Counted from the stretch's first letter, positions 39,748-48,809 are shown. The stretch is DNA of 64,000 bases from Paractinoplanes toevensis (GCF_018332695.1 NZ_BOQN01000118.1:62001-126000); one strand, 5' to 3'. Notes: generated from the sequence alone by a model not told the origin. Program-made: numbers and translations.

Positions 39748-40476
39748 TTAAAGACCAAAGGGCAACAGCATTCCGGTGTACGGCTTGGCCGGTGGCGAGG
39801 CGTATTCGCCGCGCCGGGACGTCGTCACCGACATCGTGACCAAGGCCTGGACGAGCAGCGTGGCGGCGGCGACCCCGTCGATGACCGGCACGCCGAGCTC
39901 GGCGGTGGCGGCCGCGCACAGGTCCGCCATCCCCGCGCAGCCCAGCACGATCACGTCGGAGCCGTCCCGCTCCAGCGCGACCCGGGCCAGCCCCACCACC
40001 CGCTTCAGGACGGTGGGGTCGCTCTCCAGGGCCAGCACCGGGATGTCGCAGGCGTACACCCCGCGGCAGGCCCCGGCCGGGGCATAACGAGCGGCCAGGT
40101 CCAGTGCCCGGCCGCGGGTCCGGTCCAGCGTGGTCACCACGCTGAACCCCCGGCCGACCAGCGTCGCCGCGTGCATGGCGGCCTCGGCGATGCCGACCAC
40201 CGGGCCGTTCGCCAGTTCCCGGGCGGCGTCCAGGCCGGGATCGCCGAAGCAGGCCACTACGTACCCGTCGATGCCGTCCCGTTCACCCTGCGCGACCGCC
40301 GCGAGCAGGCCGGGCACCGCCAGTGCCTCGTCGTAATGGCTTTCGATCGACGCCGGGCCCATCGGCGCGGTGACCGCGTCCAGGGTGACGCCCGGGCCGG
40401 TCACGGCCCGGGCGGTCACCTCGATCAGTGCGGTCATCGACTCCGTGGTGTTGGGGTTGACGACCCGGATGTGCAT
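39748..40476 (-). CDS. Asp/Glu/hydantoin racemase family protein
   Basis: This 242-residue enzyme resembles hydantoin and allantoin racemases. The start MHIRVVNPNTTESMT is the classical family opening. The two active-site cysteines are visible in VVACFGDPGL and IVLGCAGMADL. The ATG overlaps the upstream transporter stop by 1 nt (TGATG), so carrier and racemase are coupled. Together they suggest uptake and racemisation of a hydantoin or ureide such as allantoin. No hydantoinase or allantoinase lies in the window. Confidence 0.87.
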   Translation of the reverse strand: MHIRVVNPNTTESMTALIEVTARAVTGPGVTLDAVTAPMGPASIESHYDEALAVPGLLAAVAQGERDGIDGYVVACFGDPGLDAARELANGPVVGIAEAAMHAATLVGRGFSVVTTLDRTRGRALDLAARYAPAGACRGVYACDIPVLALESDPTVLKRVVGLARVALERDGSDVIVLGCAGMADLCAAATAELGVPVIDGVAAATLLVQALVTMSVTTSRRGEYASPPAKPYTGMLLPFGL

Positions 40477-41984
40477 CAGACCGGCTCTTCCACCCGGCTG
40501 CGGACGGTCAGTGCGAGATAGACCAGGAAGCCGAGGCCCATGCCGATGAACCAGCTGTACTGGGCGATGGTGTGCATGTGCGGGCCGCCGGTCCACAGCA
40601 CCGGGATCATCGCGACGACCGCGCCGACCGCGGTGGCGATGACGGCCGCCGGGTTGACGCCCTTGCGGTAGTAGTACCGGCCGGTCGGCTTCATCGTGAA
40701 CAGGTCGTCGACCTCGACCTGCTGCTTGCGGACCAGGTAGTAGTCGGCGATCAGCACCCCGAACAGCGGGCCGATGAAGGCGCCCAGGGTTTCCAGCGTG
40801 TAGTGGATGACGTCCGGGTTGTTGTAGAGGTTCCACGGCGTGATCAGCACCGAGCCGACCGCGGCGATCATGCCGCCGGCCCGCCAGCTGATCCGCTGCG
40901 GCGAGACGTTGGAGAAGTCGAACGCCGGGGAGATGAAGTTGGCCACGATGTTGATGCCGATCGTGGCGATCGCGAACGTCAGCGCGCCCAGCACGATCGC
41001 GAAGGTGCTGTCGATCCGGGCCACCGTGGTGACCGGGTCGGTGATCAGCTCGCCGAAGACCGGGATGGTCAGCGACGCGGTCACCACCACCAGGATCGAG
41101 AACATCAGGAAGTTCAGCGGCAGCCCGAGCAGATTGCCGGTCTTGACCGCCTTGAACGACTTGCCGTAACGGGAGAAGTCGCCGAAGTTCAGCATCGGCC
41201 CGGAGAAGTACGAGACGACCAGGGCGATCGCCCCCAGCATGATCGGCAGGGCGTCCCAGCCGTGGTACTTCACGTCGCCCAGCGACAGGTTGATCGAACC
41301 CCAGCCCGCCTTGTAGATGAGGTAACCGGCGAGCAGGAACATCACGACGTAGACGGCCGGGCCGCAGAAGTCGATGAACCGGCGGATCGTCTCCATGCCG
41401 GTCCAGAACACCGCGGCCTGCAGCACCCACAGGATCGCGTAGGTGCACCAGCCGAGCGTCGGCAGACCCAGGAAGCCGTGCAGGTCGACATCCGCGTACG
41501 GCGCGAGTGACGGCCACAGCTTCAGAACGACGACATCAAGGGCGGCCGAGGCGAGGTACGTCTGGATGCCGTACCAGGCCACCGCGATAGCGCCCCGGAT
41601 GATCGCCGGCACGTTCGCGCCGAGCACCCCGAACGCCGCCCGGTTGATCACCGGGTAGGGCACCCCGGTCTGCTGCGACGGCTTGGCCACCAGGTTGCAG
41701 AAGAAGTAGACGATCGTGATTCCCACGACCAGCGAGACCAGCACCTGCCAGCTGGACAGGCCCAGGGCGAACAGGCTGCCCGCCGTCACGTACCCGCCGA
41801 CGCTGTGCACGTCGGACATCCAGAACGCGAAGATGTTGTAGGAACCCCAGTGCTGATCCTTCAGCGGTGCGAGGTCTTCGTTGGTGAGCCGGAGGTCGTA
41901 CTCCGGCTTGATGACGCCGCTGCCGACCGGCATGCCGGCGGCTTCGACCAGGTCCTGTGGCGTGCTCGAGGTGATGTCGGCCAT
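40476..41984 (-). CDS. NCS1-family nucleobase/hydantoin/allantoin cation symporter
   Basis: This 502-residue carrier has about twelve membrane segments. NCS1 features are NEDLAPLKDQHWGSYNIFAFW near the start, VGIT-x-x-FFCNLVA, the unwound helix region with GVPYPVINRAAFGVLG, and DFSRYGKS in the middle loop. Trp in WYGIQTYLAS corresponds to residues that line the substrate site in Mhp1. The ligand is likely a hydantoin, allantoin or nucleobase. It is the first gene of a two-gene unit with the racemase and faces the sigma-factor gene at 42106. Confidence 0.92.
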   Translation of the reverse strand: MADITSSTPQDLVEAAGMPVGSGVIKPEYDLRLTNEDLAPLKDQHWGSYNIFAFWMSDVHSVGGYVTAGSLFALGLSSWQVLVSLVVGITIVYFFCNLVAKPSQQTGVPYPVINRAAFGVLGANVPAIIRGAIAVAWYGIQTYLASAALDVVVLKLWPSLAPYADVDLHGFLGLPTLGWCTYAILWVLQAAVFWTGMETIRRFIDFCGPAVYVVMFLLAGYLIYKAGWGSINLSLGDVKYHGWDALPIMLGAIALVVSYFSGPMLNFGDFSRYGKSFKAVKTGNLLGLPLNFLMFSILVVVTASLTIPVFGELITDPVTTVARIDSTFAIVLGALTFAIATIGINIVANFISPAFDFSNVSPQRISWRAGGMIAAVGSVLITPWNLYNNPDVIHYTLETLGAFIGPLFGVLIADYYLVRKQQVEVDDLFTMKPTGRYYYRKGVNPAAVIATAVGAVVAMIPVLWTGGPHMHTIAQYSWFIGMGLGFLVYLALTVRSRVEEPV

Positions 41985-42105
41985 GCGAACACGCTAGGTA
42001 GCCGCTGTTTCACCGGGATTTGCGGAACTGTATATCTTCGCGCCCATGCAACCGATCCCGGCTGCCGGTCGTCATGGGGCTGTGAGAGCGAAGGAGGGCA
42101 CGTGA

Positions 42106-42615
42106 ATGACAGAGCGTGACGAGCAGTTCCACAGCTTCGTGCTTGAGAAGCGCGCCGGGTTGGTGCGTACGGCGACTTTGCTGACGGCGGGTGACGGACA
42201 TCTGGCCGAGGATCTGGTCCAAGCCACCCTGACCAAGCTTTATGTCGCCTGGCCGGCGTTCCGGCGCGCGGACAACCCGGACGGTTATCTGCGCCGCACC
42301 CTGGTGAACGCCCTTACCGACGAGAAGCGTCGGTGGTGGCGCCGCCACGAACGGCCGGTGGCCGAGCTGCCGGACCGCCCGCACGCCGCGTCGACGGACC
42401 CGGACGACCGCACCGACGGGCTGCGTGCCGCGTTGGGCGAGCTGCCGCCGAAGATGCGGGCCGCGCTGGTGTTCCGCTACTTCTACGACCTGGACGTCGC
42501 CGACACCGCCGACGCCCTCGGATGTTCCGAAGGCACGGTGAAGAGCCAGACCGCCCGGGCCCTCGACCGGCTCCGGGCGGTCATGAACCTTCCCCTGACA
42601 GGAGTGATCCGATGA
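42106..42615 (+). CDS. SigE-family ECF RNA polymerase sigma factor
   Basis: This 169-residue factor belongs to the SigE family of actinobacterial ECF-like factors. Region 2 includes LVRTATLLTAGDGHLAEDLV and the DNA-melting segment NPDGYLRRTLVNAL. Region 4 includes LPPKMRAALVFRYFYDL and helix-turn-helix CSEGTVKSQTARALDRL. AAGGAGG precedes the ATG. The stop overlaps the next gene by 4 nt, which encodes a single-pass membrane protein and is its probable partner. Confidence 0.9.
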   Translation: MTERDEQFHSFVLEKRAGLVRTATLLTAGDGHLAEDLVQATLTKLYVAWPAFRRADNPDGYLRRTLVNALTDEKRRWWRRHERPVAELPDRPHAASTDPDDRTDGLRAALGELPPKMRAALVFRYFYDLDVADTADALGCSEGTVKSQTARALDRLRAVMNLPLTGVIR

Positions 42616-43262
42616 TGGATCTGCACCACCGTCTGTCCCAGATCGCCGGGCCGTCCGGCGCACCCTCGGCCGAGCAGGCGGACGCCGACCTCACCCGCGG
42701 CAAGCGGGCCCTGCGCCGCCGCCGCGCGTTCCAGGGAGCGGGTGCCTCGGTCTTCGCCGTGGCCGCGCTCGCCGCCGTGGTCGCCTACGGCACGACCAAC
42801 CAGGCCACCGCGCCGACCACCGAGGCCGCCCCGGCCGGGACATCGACCGTGAGCACCGCCAAGCTCGTCGCCTACCACGGTGAGCAGCCCAAGGGCTTCA
42901 CGATCGACAAGGTGCCGGCCGGCTGGGAGCTGCAGGGCGTCAGCGAATCGGTGCTGACGATCGCCCCGACCGGCTTCAAGGACAAGGACGTCAACAGCTT
43001 CGTCGGCAAGATCGCCGTGATGCTGCAGTCGAAGGACGACAAGAGCACCCCGACCGGCACGACCGTGACGGTCGCCGGCAAGCCGGGCGTGATCAACACA
43101 CCCACCGACGGCGGCGACACCCGCAACCTCTGGGTGCAGCAGCCCGACGGGATCTGGCTGCTGGCGCAGATCTGGGACGCGAGCGGCTGGACCACCGACG
43201 ACATCGTCGAATTCGGCGCGGGCCTGCACGTCCTGCCGGGCGCGGTCCAGGGCGTCGGCTAA
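42612..43262 (+). CDS. Single-pass membrane protein, partner of SigE-family sigma factor
   Basis: This 216-residue protein starts at ATG 42612, overlapping the sigma stop. A cytoplasmic part of about 40 residues (MMDLHHRLSQIAG to RALRRRR) precedes one membrane helix (VFAVAALAAVVAYG). An extracytoplasmic domain follows with GFTIDKVPAGWELQGVS and a Trp-rich end (NLWVQQPDGIWLLAQIW). Proteins of this kind are regularly coupled to SigE-family factors and are thought to regulate them; the mechanism is not established. Its end overlaps the convergent gene by 4 bp. Confidence 0.7.
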   Translation: MMDLHHRLSQIAGPSGAPSAEQADADLTRGKRALRRRRAFQGAGASVFAVAALAAVVAYGTTNQATAPTTEAAPAGTSTVSTAKLVAYHGEQPKGFTIDKVPAGWELQGVSESVLTIAPTGFKDKDVNSFVGKIAVMLQSKDDKSTPTGTTVTVAGKPGVINTPTDGGDTRNLWVQQPDGIWLLAQIWDASGWTTDDIVEFGAGLHVLPGAVQGVG

Positions 43263-43861
43263 CGGGTGATCCCGCGCGCGACCGACTCGACCTCGGCCGC
43301 CGGGAACGCCGCGTTGGCCTCCACGGTGATCACCGCCCCTTCCGGGGTGGTGATCACCGCCGTGTAGGTGGTGACCTCGCTGCCGGTGTAGGTCAGCAGC
43401 TCGGCGTCGCCGGCCGGGACGGCGAACGTGCGCACCGTCTCGTTCGCGCCGGCCGCCCAGTCGCGCACCTGCTCGGTGGTGGCGCCGGTCTCCGGCCGCA
43501 GGACGGTCACCCACATCCCGATGCCGGTGCCCCGGTCGAAGCGGCGGCTGGCGATGCCGATGCCGGGCTCGCCGGCGGTAACGTCCTCGCTGGTCAGGCC
43601 CCGCCGCGAGGTGCTGTCCGGGCCGGTGCGGGTGACTCCGTCGGGCAGCCAGGTGATCTGAAAGCCGTCCAGCACCTGCCCGATCGCGGGCGCGACGACC
43701 GCCGGACGTGGATCGTTCGTGCCCCGCACCGCGAGCGTGAGGCCGCCGGCCGCGAGCAGCACCGCCGCGCCCGCCGCGGCCCGGCGCAGCAGACGGCGCC
43801 GCCGGACACCCCGGCTGACGTTCCGCACGAAATGGTCGGTGACCGGAATATCCCAGCTCAT
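43259..43861 (-). CDS. Single-pass membrane protein, partner of second SigE-family sigma factor
   Basis: This 200-residue protein has the same plan as the gene just before it on the other strand. A short basic cytoplasmic part (MSWDIPVTDHFV, RRRRLLRR) is followed by one helix (GAAVLLAAGGLTLAV). The extracytoplasmic domain contains VLDGFQITWLPDGV and RDWAAGANETVRTFAV. ATG 43861 has GGAGG 6 nt upstream and overlaps the sigma stop (ATGA). The related layout suggests that the two convergent sigma/partner pairs share a role or origin. Confidence 0.7.
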   Translation of the reverse strand: MSWDIPVTDHFVRNVSRGVRRRRLLRRAAAGAAVLLAAGGLTLAVRGTNDPRPAVVAPAIGQVLDGFQITWLPDGVTRTGPDSTSRRGLTSEDVTAGEPGIGIASRRFDRGTGIGMWVTVLRPETGATTEQVRDWAAGANETVRTFAVPAGDAELLTYTGSEVTTYTAVITTPEGAVITVEANAAFPAAEVESVARGITR

Positions 43862-44343
43862 CGGGATCCCTCCTGGGCGCGCAGGGCCGCGAGGCCCCGG
43901 GACACCTGCGAACGGACGGTCTGCGGACTGCACCCGAGCAGCTCACCGATCTGCTCGTCCGGCAGATCCAGGACGTAGCGCAGGGCGACCGCGGCCCGCT
44001 GCTTGGGCGGCAGGGCGGCGAGCAGATCCCGTACGCCGTCGAAGGCGTCCACGGCCGCGAACCCGGCGTCCTCCCCGGGCCGATCGGGCACCGCCGCGAC
44101 CGGGATGTCGCCGCGGCGCCGGCGCTTGTTGAGGAAGAGGTTGAGCAGCGTGCGCTGGGCGTAGCCGACCGGGTTGCCGTCCCGCCGCACCCGCGACCAG
44201 GCCAGGCCGACCCGGATCAGGGCCTCCTGGGCCAGATCCTCGGCCTCGGCGCGGTGCAGGGTGAGGACGTGCGCGAAGCGGAGCAGCCCGGGACTGACCT
44301 CGCGCACGTAGGCCTCGAAGTCGGCACCCGGGAATCGGCTCAC
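43858..44343 (-). CDS. SigE-family ECF RNA polymerase sigma factor
   Basis: This factor of about 161 residues begins SRFPGADFEAYVREVSPGLLRF. Region 2 continues with LTLHRAEAEDLAQEALIRV and the melting segment NPVGYAQRTLLNLFLNKRRR. Region 4 has LPPKQRAAVALRYVLDLPDE and CSPQTVRSQVSRGLAAL. GTG 44343 gives the normal length; ATG 44379, which overlaps the upstream hydrolase stop, is the alternative and would imply coupling to that gene. The stop overlaps its membrane partner in ATGA. Confidence 0.88.
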   Translation of the reverse strand: MSRFPGADFEAYVREVSPGLLRFAHVLTLHRAEAEDLAQEALIRVGLAWSRVRRDGNPVGYAQRTLLNLFLNKRRRRGDIPVAAVPDRPGEDAGFAAVDAFDGVRDLLAALPPKQRAAVALRYVLDLPDEQIGELLGCSPQTVRSQVSRGLAALRAQEGSR

Positions 44344-44378
44344 ATGCTGATTACACGGGCGGTACCGAATCTGTTGCA

Positions 44379-45032
44379 TCACCAGCCGCGTTCGCGCCAC
44401 TCCGCGAGGTGCGGGCGCTCGTTGCCGAGGGTGGAGTCCTTGCCGTGGCCCGGGTAGAACCAGGTGTCGTCGGGGAGCCGGTCGAACAGCTTGTGCTCGA
44501 CGTCGTCGATCAGCGAGGCGAACCGGGCCGGGTCCTTCTGGGTGTTGCCGACGCCGCCCGGGAAGAGGGAGTCGCCGGTCCACAGGTGGCCGTGGCCGTT
44601 CGGGTCGCGGTAGAGCAGGGCGATCGAGCCGGGCGTGTGGCCCACGATGTGGATCACCTCGAGCTCGCACTCACCGACCGCGACCTTGTCACCGTCGGCC
44701 AGGGTGCCGGTGACCACCGGGATCTCGGCCGCGTCGTCGGCGTGCGCGAGGGACCGGGCGCCGGTCGCCTCGACCACCGCGGACAGGGCCTGCCAGTGGT
44801 CGCCGTGCCGGTGGGTGGTGACCACAGTGCTCAGCCCGGCCGGGCCGATCAGCTCCAGCAGGGCCGGCGCGTCGTTCGCGGCGTCGATCAGCACCTGCTC
44901 GTCGCCGCAGCGCAGCAGGTAGGCGTTGTTGTCCATCGGGCCGACCGAGATCTTCGTGACGGTCAGGTGGTCGAGGGTGCGGGTGGCGGGGACGCCGCCC
45001 CGGGTCACGTCGCCGGTGTAGGCCACGGTCAT
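44379..45032 (-). CDS. MBL-fold hydrolase (glyoxalase II-like)
   Basis: This 217-residue metallo-beta-lactamase-fold enzyme resembles the hydroxyacylglutathione hydrolase group. The zinc motif is THRHGDHWQAL, with further ligands in HIVGHTPGSIAL and WTGDSLFPGGVGN and His in FYPGHGKDST. In mycothiol-using actinobacteria such enzymes may act on mycothiol thioesters; the substrate here is inference. ATG 45032 follows GGAAGG by 5 nt and overlaps the stop of the DinB-like gene (ATGA), linking it to a probable thiol-dependent enzyme. Confidence 0.85.
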   Translation of the reverse strand: MTVAYTGDVTRGGVPATRTLDHLTVTKISVGPMDNNAYLLRCGDEQVLIDAANDAPALLELIGPAGLSTVVTTHRHGDHWQALSAVVEATGARSLAHADDAAEIPVVTGTLADGDKVAVGECELEVIHIVGHTPGSIALLYRDPNGHGHLWTGDSLFPGGVGNTQKDPARFASLIDDVEHKLFDRLPDDTWFYPGHGKDSTLGNERPHLAEWRERGW

Positions 45033-45718
45033 TTCCACCTTCCGGGAGCGGGGAGCTGGCCGTCCGGCGAGACGGTCAGGTCGGCGCCGTCACCACGGCC
45101 GGACAGCCAGGCGGCGATCGACTTGGTGGGGCCGCCGATCACCGGCGGGTCGGCGGCGTCGCCGATGGTCAGGGCGTGCTCGAGGCCGAACGGCCGCAGC
45201 ACCATGGCCGGACCGTCCAGGCCGGTGACCAGCTCCTTGAGCAGGCGCTGCGCGAACGCGTCGGACCAGTCGGCCGGTGTGTAGGACAGGGCCAGATCGA
45301 CGTGGTGGACCTCGACCTCGCGCAGCCGCGCCCACGGCACCACGGCGGCCGGCGCCTTGAGGAAATCGAGGTGGACCGTCCACGCCTCGGCCGGCATGGC
45401 GGCGCCCGCGTCGGCGAACCGCTCGTGCGACTCGCGGATGTCGGCGATCTGCTCGCGCAGCGGCCGGGTCGCCCCGGCCTCGATGTCGGCGCCCCGCTGG
45501 CCCGGCGCGTAGCCCTCGGCGGGGGAGCCGGTGCGGGCGCCGGTGAGCAGCCGGGTGTACGCGTCGGCGTTGCGGGCGACGTGGGTCAGCACGTGCCCCA
45601 CCGTCCAGCCGGGCAGCAGCGACGGCTGCGAGATCACCGTGGGGTCGAGGTCCGACGCCGTCCGGACCAGCGAATCCGTGGCGCGGTCGACGTCGGTGAG
45701 CAGAACGAGCGGGTCCAT
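45029..45718 (-). CDS. DinB/mycothiol-dependent maleylpyruvate isomerase family protein
   Basis: This protein of about 229 residues has a DinB-like metal-binding helical bundle. Landmarks are LLPGWTVGHVLTHVARNADAYTRLL and REVEVHHVDLAL, which supply the His ligands, and a C-terminal SCP2-like part ending with AAWLSGRGDGADL. Members include mycothiol-S-transferases and maleylpyruvate isomerase. Coupling to the MBL hydrolase suggests a shared thiol-conjugate route. ATG 45718 is chosen because MDPLVLLTDVDRAT starts as in the family; ATG 45724 and ATG 45763 are in frame and possible. Confidence 0.82.
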   Translation of the reverse strand: MDPLVLLTDVDRATDSLVRTASDLDPTVISQPSLLPGWTVGHVLTHVARNADAYTRLLTGARTGSPAEGYAPGQRGADIEAGATRPLREQIADIRESHERFADAGAAMPAEAWTVHLDFLKAPAAVVPWARLREVEVHHVDLALSYTPADWSDAFAQRLLKELVTGLDGPAMVLRPFGLEHALTIGDAADPPVIGGPTKSIAAWLSGRGDGADLTVSPDGQLPAPGRWK

Positions 45719-45949
45719 GGTCATGAGCGACTGCACCGAGCGCAGCGAGGGCCAGGAGAGCATGACAAAGATGTCGCGGTCACGCGGCCAACCCTATCGG
45801 CCCGGAATTCGCTTTCGCTGGTGTAGTGGCCGTCGTACCGTCGGTGGCAGACGCGCCGATCGACCCGCGGGGAGGTGAGGAACGTGCTCTTCGACCGTGA
45901 TGCGTCCCTTCACCCGGAGGCCCGGCCTCCCCTCCCGTAAAGGGTTCCC

Positions 45950-46987
45950 ATGTCGCACGCCCTGTCCCACCTCGGGTGGGACGACACCTTCGCATCCTCG
46001 TATCGTCCCTTCGACCGCCCCGACGCCGCGCCGGCCCGGGTGCTGCGCGCCGACCGCGGCGTCTGCACCGTGCTCGGGGAGAACGGCGTCACCCGGGCCA
46101 CCCTGGCCGGCAGTGTGCTGCTCGGCGCCGCGCAGGACCCGGTCAACCTGCCCTGCGCCGGCGACTGGGTGGTGACCCGCCGCTGGCCCGACCGCCGGGT
46201 GACGATCGAGCTGGTGCTGCCCCGGCGCACCGCGTTGATCCGCCGCACCTCGGACAAGGACGCCACCGGCCAGCTGCTGGCCGCCAATATGGACACCGTC
46301 GCCGTGGTCGAACCGATCCACCCCGAACCGGACGACGCCCGGATCGAGCGGCTGCTCGCCCTGGCCTGGGAATCGGGGGCGAAACCGCTGCTCATCCTGA
46401 GCAAGAGCGACACCTCACGCGATCCGGACGCGGTGGCCCGGCAGCTCGCCGAGCTCGCGCCGGGCGTGCCGGTGGTCGCGGTCAGCACGCGCGGCCGGGC
46501 CGGCGTCGAGAAACTCCGGCCGTACGTGGCCGACGGCCGCACCCTGGCCCTGCTGGGCCGTTCCGGGGCCGGCAAGTCGACCCTGGTCAACGCCCTGACC
46601 GGGACGGCCGTGATGCCGGTGCAGGCGACCCGGGACGCCGACGGCAAGGGCCGGCACACCACTGCCTACCGCAACCTCGTCCCACTGCCCGGCGGCGGCG
46701 CGGTCCTCGACACCCCGGGCATCCGGGGCGTCGGCCTGCTCGACACGGCCGACGGGCTCGACCGGGCCTTCGCCGACATCGCCGAGCTGGCCGCGCACTG
46801 CCGGTTCGGCGACTGCCGGCACGGCGCCGAACCGGGCTGCGCGGTCGCCGCCGCCCTCGCCAACGGCTCGCTCGCCCCGCGCCGGCTGGCCAGCTGGCGC
46901 AAGCTGCACCACGAGGTCGAGGTGGAGAGCGCCCGCCGGCAGGCCCGCCTGACCGCGGCCGCCGGTCAACGCCGACGCCGGAGCTGA
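45950..46987 (+). CDS. rsgA: Ribosome small-subunit-dependent GTPase A
   Basis: This 345-residue circularly permuted GTPase acts late in 30S maturation. After an OB-fold domain (about 30-105), the G-motifs occur in the permuted order: G4 ILSKSD, G1 LGRSGAGKSTL, then G3 LDTPGIR. A C-terminal zinc knuckle CRFGDCRHGAEPGC completes the family pattern. A basic tail ends the protein. The ATG at 45950 follows AAAGGG; a small GC hairpin (45916-45930) precedes it. It is not in an operon with the divergent DinB-like gene. Confidence 0.92.
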   Translation: MSHALSHLGWDDTFASSYRPFDRPDAAPARVLRADRGVCTVLGENGVTRATLAGSVLLGAAQDPVNLPCAGDWVVTRRWPDRRVTIELVLPRRTALIRRTSDKDATGQLLAANMDTVAVVEPIHPEPDDARIERLLALAWESGAKPLLILSKSDTSRDPDAVARQLAELAPGVPVVAVSTRGRAGVEKLRPYVADGRTLALLGRSGAGKSTLVNALTGTAVMPVQATRDADGKGRHTTAYRNLVPLPGGGAVLDTPGIRGVGLLDTADGLDRAFADIAELAAHCRFGDCRHGAEPGCAVAAALANGSLAPRRLASWRKLHHEVEVESARRQARLTAAAGQRRRRS

Positions 46988-47012
46988 CCGGCTGGTCTGC
47001 AAGAATGCTCCG

Positions 47013-48809
47013 ATGCGCGCGGTGGACGAGGTGGTCGAGGAGCAGGCTGTCCCCGAGCCGCCGGAGCCGGCCACCGTGCCGCGCCGGCGCGCCGACCTGT
47101 GGTCGCTGCTGAACTATGTCGTCCTGTCGCTGCTGGTGATGAGCCAGCTCTGGCGCGACCCCAACGGCCGGGTGCTGGCCAGCAACGACGACGACCACGG
47201 CGTGATGCTGTTCATGCTGGCGCACGGCGAGCGGGTGATCTTCCACGGCGACAGCCCGTTCTGGTCCGACCGGCTGAACGTGCCGGACGGCGTGAACATG
47301 ATGGCCAACACGGCGATGCTGGCGCTGACCCTGCCGGTGTCACCGATCACCCACTTCCTCGGCGCCGGCGTGTCGGTCGCGCTGCTGCTCACCCTGGGCC
47401 TGGCCGCCACCGCCTGGGCCTGGTATTGGGTGTTGTCCCGGCACCTGGTGACCAGCCGGGTCGCGGCCTGGCTCGGCGGGCTCTGGTGCGGCTTCGCGCC
47501 GACCATGGTGTCGCACGCGAACGGGCACGTGAACTTCGTCTGCCAGTTCGTGATCCCGTTCATCGTGCTGCAGGTGCTGCGGCTGCGTGAGCCGGGCCGG
47601 GCGATCCGGGGCGGGCTCACCCTCACCGCGCTGATCGTGCTGCAGGTCTTCATCAACGAGGAGTCGCTGCTCTTCACCGCGCTGGCCCTGGGCGTGTTCG
47701 TCGTCGCGTACGCGGCCATGGCCTGGCCGCAAGCCAAGCGCGACGCGCGGCACTTCCTGGCCGGTCTCGGGGTCGCGGCCCTGTCCTCACTCGCCCTGCT
47801 CGCCTACCCGCTGCACTACCAGTTCTTCCGCACCGGCAGTTACCACGGCCAGCCGTTCTCGCCGGACGAGTACGTCACCGACCTGCTGTCGGTGGGCGCG
47901 TTCGCGCGGCAGTCGCTGGCCGGTTACGCGGCGCTGACCCGGCACCTGAGCGTCAGCGCGACCGAGGACAACACGTTCTTCGGGCCGGTCGGCCTGGTCA
48001 TGATCGTGGTCTCGGTGGTGGTGCTGTGGCGCTCGGTGGCGGCCCGGTCCGCGGCGATCTCCGCCCTGGTGCTGCTGCTGGTGTCGATGGGCCCGCGGCT
48101 GCGGGTGGCCGGTCACGACACCTCCATCCCGCTGCCGTTCGGCCTGGTCAGCCACGTGCCGATCATCGACCTGGTGAGCGTGACCCGGTTCGCGATGGTG
48201 CCCGCGACGATCGCCGGGGTGCTGCTGGCGATGGCCGCCGACCGGATGCCGGCGATGTCGGTCAAAGGCCGCCGCTGGTTCGTCACCGGCCTGGTGCTGG
48301 CGCTGGTGCCGCTGGCGCCGAAACCGCTGCCGGTGGTCGCGGGCGAGCCGCTGCCGCCGTTCCTGACCGAGGGCATCTACCAGCAGTACGTCGCGGACGA
48401 CCGCAGCCTGGTGACCGTGCCGCTGCCGGACGTGACCACCGGCCGCACCGGGATGCGCTGGGTCACCCTGTCCAACCTCGCGTACCGGTCGCCGCGCGGC
48501 TACTTCATGGGCCCGGTCGACCCGCCGGCCGACGACACCGGCTCGTGGAGCGCCCCCGTCCGATACACATCCAGCCTGCTGTGGCGGGTCCGCGAGTACG
48601 GCCAGCGGCCGACCGTGACCGACACCATGCGGATCCGGATCCGGCAGGACCTGATCTTCTGGCGGGCCGCGGTGGTCGTGCTGGTGCCGAACAGCCGCAA
48701 CGGCGATGCCCTGCTGGCGACCTTGACCGACGCCCTGGGCCCGCCGCAGCTGGTGGGCGGTGTCCAGATCTGGGACGTACGCTATCTCCCGGTTCCCTCG
48801 ACCGAGTGA
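47013..48809 (+). CDS. Large polytopic membrane protein, possible GT-C glycosyltransferase
   Basis: This 598-residue protein has roughly 11 to 13 membrane helices, after an acidic N-terminal stretch of 25 residues. An acidic motif NDDDHG follows the first helix, where GT-C fold glycosyltransferases carry their catalytic acids. A large hydrophilic C-terminal domain of about 160 residues lies outside (LTEGIYQQYVADDRSL to WDVRYLPVPSTE). Sugar donor and acceptor cannot be inferred. It lies 25 bp after rsgA and could be in the same transcript. The uvrA promoter follows. Confidence 0.65.
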   Translation: MRAVDEVVEEQAVPEPPEPATVPRRRADLWSLLNYVVLSLLVMSQLWRDPNGRVLASNDDDHGVMLFMLAHGERVIFHGDSPFWSDRLNVPDGVNMMANTAMLALTLPVSPITHFLGAGVSVALLLTLGLAATAWAWYWVLSRHLVTSRVAAWLGGLWCGFAPTMVSHANGHVNFVCQFVIPFIVLQVLRLREPGRAIRGGLTLTALIVLQVFINEESLLFTALALGVFVVAYAAMAWPQAKRDARHFLAGLGVAALSSLALLAYPLHYQFFRTGSYHGQPFSPDEYVTDLLSVGAFARQSLAGYAALTRHLSVSATEDNTFFGPVGLVMIVVSVVVLWRSVAARSAAISALVLLLVSMGPRLRVAGHDTSIPLPFGLVSHVPIIDLVSVTRFAMVPATIAGVLLAMAADRMPAMSVKGRRWFVTGLVLALVPLAPKPLPVVAGEPLPPFLTEGIYQQYVADDRSLVTVPLPDVTTGRTGMRWVTLSNLAYRSPRGYFMGPVDPPADDTGSWSAPVRYTSSLLWRVREYGQRPTVTDTMRIRIRQDLIFWRAAVVVLVPNSRNGDALLATLTDALGPPQLVGGVQIWDVRYLPVPSTE

